Below, piece by piece: positions 62,732-64,000 of a DNA stretch of 64,000 nucleotides. The DNA lies in the NCBI GenBank assembly GCA_963754955.1, contig CAVWHY010000008.1, positions 1-64,000 on the forward strand, given 5' to 3'. The notes under the pieces were generated by a model. It made no database searches and was not told the DNA's origin. It worked only from the letters and a program-made list of their open reading frames with translations. The DNA comes from CAVQJU01 sp963754955. Its GTDB lineage: Bacteria > Acidobacteriota > Vicinamibacteria > Vicinamibacterales > CAVVIG01. Positions within the stretch are counted from its first letter, which is position 1, and every line of letters starts with the position of its first letter. The translations under genes and the position numbers were made by a program.

Positions 62732-63112
62732 ATGGACAAAGCGACGTTCGAAAAAGGTCTGGAAATCCGCAAGTCGGTGCTCGGCGCGGAATTCGTGGAG
62801 AAGTCGATCAACTCGGCCGACGACTTCAATCGGCCGTTTCAGGAACTGGTGACGGAGTATTGCTGGGGCGCGGTGTGGGGGCGCGAAGGGCTGCCGAAGA
62901 AAACGCGCAGCCTGCTGAACCTGGCCATGATCAGCGCCCTGAACCGCCCGCACGAGCTGAAGATGCACGTGGCCGGCGCCCTGCGCAACGGCGTGACGCG
63001 CGACGAAATCCGCGAGGTGTTCATGGCCGTCGCGATCTACTGCGGCGTGCCGGCGGGCGTGGACTCGTTCCGGGTCGCGCGCGAGGTCTTCGCGGAAATG
63101 GACAAGAAATAG
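62732..63112 (+). CDS. Carboxymuconolactone decarboxylase-family protein
   Basis: The intact 126-residue protein has the layout of 4-carboxymuconolactone decarboxylase (PcaC-like): Glu-Leu-Val-Thr-Glu-Tyr-Cys-Trp-Gly, Trp-Gly-Arg-Glu-Gly-Leu, Arg-Ser-Leu-Leu-Asn-Leu-Ala-Met, Glu-Leu-Lys-Met-His-Val-Ala-Gly-Ala-Leu-Arg-Asn-Gly and Ala-Ile-Tyr-Cys-Gly-Val-Pro-Ala-Gly-Val. The family decarboxylates a lactone in protocatechuate breakdown, but many members have other or unknown roles. No other protocatechuate genes are here. It sits 2 bases before the secreted WGDPDL gene and downstream of a hydroxyacid dehydrogenase. Confidence 0.88.
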   Translation: MDKATFEKGLEIRKSVLGAEFVEKSINSADDFNRPFQELVTEYCWGAVWGREGLPKKTRSLLNLAMISALNRPHELKMHVAGALRNGVTRDEIREVFMAVAIYCGVPAGVDSFRVAREVFAEMDKK

Positions 63113-63114
63113 AA

Positions 63115-64000
63115 ATGCACCGGACGCTGTTCGCCCTGGCCGTCGCCACGGCCGTCGTGGTCGCGCCGCTCGCCGGCCAAACCGGGCGCAGCGTCCGCCC
63201 TCAGCCTAACGGCCGTAGCGTCCGGCTTCAGGCGGACGGCACGTACACGGCGCCCCGCACCCCGTGGGGCGATCCCGACCTGCAGGGCCTCTGGCCGAGC
63301 ACGGACATGGTGGGGGTGCCGCTGCAGCGCGCCTCGGATTTCGGTGAGCGCAACCTGCTCACCGACGACGAGTTCAAAGCGCGCGAGGCGGCGTTCGCCA
63401 GGCAGAACGACGAGGACAACGCGGAGTTCTCGATCGAAAACGTGACGCCCGAGCAGGAGGCGCGCGGCGCGGTCGGGGGCCCCGTGTCGCCGCCGCCGCA
63501 CTGGCTCGAACGCGGCCGGCCGTCCTACCAGGCCTCGCTCATTCGTCGATCCGCCCGACGGACGTCTGCCGCCGCAGACGGCCGGAAGGCACGCAGCGGC
63601 TGCTCGCGCAGCGCGATGCTGCGGCCGGCGCGCGGCCCCGCCGACTCGTACCGAGTACCGGAGCCTCTACGACCAATGCATCACCCGCGGCGTGCTGGGC
63701 TCGCTGCTGCCGGTCATCTACAACAACGGCAACCAGATCATCCAGGCGCCGGGCGTCGTCGTCCTGCGCAACGAGATGATCCACGAGACGCGCGTGTTCT
63801 ATCTCGACGGCCGCCCGCACGTCAGCCCGAGGATCCGCAGCTACATGGGCGACTCGCGCGCGCGCTGGGAGGGCGACACGCTCGTCGTCGAGACGACCAA
63901 CATGTTCGACAGGAACGGCATCGGCGGCAACGGCGGCGGCCAGCCTTTCAGCGACGCGCTGAAGATCACCGAGCGGTTCACCCGCGTCGACGCGGATACG
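63115..64000 (+). CDS. Secreted WGDPDL-family protein, frameshifted and cut by the window end
   Basis: The start ATG at 63115 follows the decarboxylase stop by 2 bases. A signal peptide (Ala-Pro-Leu-Ala-Gly-Gln) is followed by Arg-Ser-Val-Arg-Leu-Gln-Ala-Asp-Gly, which is REP DNA translated. Then comes Thr-Pro-Trp-Gly-Asp-Pro-Asp-Leu-Gln-Gly-Leu-Trp-Pro-Ser-Thr. Near 63542-63543 and 63580, one extra base each breaks Ile-Val-Asp-Pro-Pro-Asp-Gly and Thr-Ala-Glu-Gly-Thr-Gln. A third break near 63640 changes the frame again. The conserved Tyr-Asp-Gln-Cys-Ile-Thr-Arg-Gly, Met-Ile-His-Glu-Thr-Arg-Val and Trp-Glu-Gly-Asp-Thr-Leu-Val-Val blocks follow. The gene continues beyond the window. Confidence 0.75.
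   Translation, partial: MHRTLFALAVATAVVVAPLAGQTGRSVRPQPNGRSVRLQADGTYTAPRTPWGDPDLQGLWPSTDMVGVPLQRASDFGERNLLTDDEFKAREAAFARQNDEDNAEFSIENVTPEQEARGAVGGPVSPPPHWLERGRPSYQASLIRRSARRTSAAADGRKARSGCSRSAMLRPARGPADSYRVPEPLRPMHHPRRAGLAAAGHLQQRQPDHPGAGRRRPAQRDDPRDARVLSRRPPARQPEDPQLHGRLARALGGRHARRRDDQHVRQERHRRQRRRPAFQRRAEDHRAVHPRRRGY
63188..63243. repeat. REP-like element inside a coding sequence
   Basis: GCGTCCGGCTTCAGGCGGAC, preceded by GCGTCCGCC and AACGGCCGTA, lies between the signal peptide and the first conserved block of the secreted protein and is in frame with it. Confidence 0.7.

Noticed and set aside
1..64000. tRNA, rRNA, phage, integrase or insertion-sequence genes
   Set aside because: I looked for their typical sequence and protein motifs and saw none I could support.

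Overview
The window is GC-rich bacterial DNA, probably from an Acidobacteriota bacterium of the Vicinamibacteria type. That placement is inferred from gene content, with no rRNA or marker gene to confirm it: OAR-like TonB-dependent receptors with carboxypeptidase-regulatory domains, many PQQ quinoproteins, paired DUF1552/DUF1592-type proteins, secreted ankyrin proteins, and a paralogous family of secreted proteins with a Trp-Gly-Asp-Pro-Asp-Leu motif. Almost every product has a Sec or Tat signal or membrane segments, so this is a region of periplasmic and cell-surface oxidative metabolism. I saw no tRNA, rRNA, CRISPR array, insertion sequence, integrase or phage gene.

Layout. 0.2-1.0 kb: decayed alpha/beta hydrolase. 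6.4-1.0 kb (minus): MBL hydrolase, three secreted proteins of unknown function, type-B carboxylesterase. 6.5-8.8 kb (plus): VOC protein and NHL propeller, facing a cytochrome-quinoprotein (10.9-8.8). 11.1-15.3 kb: DamX-like ATPase and a TonB-type receptor. 15.4-20.5 kb: HupE/UreJ-like protein, second NHL propeller, VOC protein, secreted paralogue and a small Cys protein. 27.9-20.5 kb: cassette A (DUF1592-type haem protein, DUF1552, ankyrin, PQQ-cupredoxin fusion). 28-33.3 kb: two-component system with a propeller sensor, DinB and an AAC(6')-like acetyltransferase. 33.4-36.1 kb: MFS transporter and MmgE/PrpD. 36.3-42.2 kb: TonB receptor, lactonase-like MBL protein and a quinoprotein. 47.5-42.2 kb: dihaem cytochrome, PQQ alcohol dehydrogenase, amidohydrolase, epimerase. 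47.9-50.7 kb: small enzymes and a secreted paralogue. 53.8-50.8 kb: third TonB receptor. 60.1-53.9 kb: cassette B (DUF1592-type, DUF1552, ankyrin, cytochrome-TPR). 60.1-64 kb: PEBP, PepSY protein, dehydrogenase, carboxymuconolactone decarboxylase-like protein and a truncated secreted paralogue.

How the genes may work together (inference): TonB receptors import substrates, periplasmic PQQ enzymes oxidise alcohols or sugars, and c-type cytochromes and cupredoxin domains carry the electrons. Esterase, lactonase, amidohydrolase, VOC and epimerase enzymes process the products.

Two sequence-level themes stand out. First, many genes are broken by frameshifts that mostly look like one extra base, often in a short homopolymer, which suggests assembly error more than gene decay. 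Second, the intergenic DNA is packed with REP-like palindromes and with inverted repeats built from tandem 7-base words. Several of these run into coding sequence and appear to have extended or altered protein ends.
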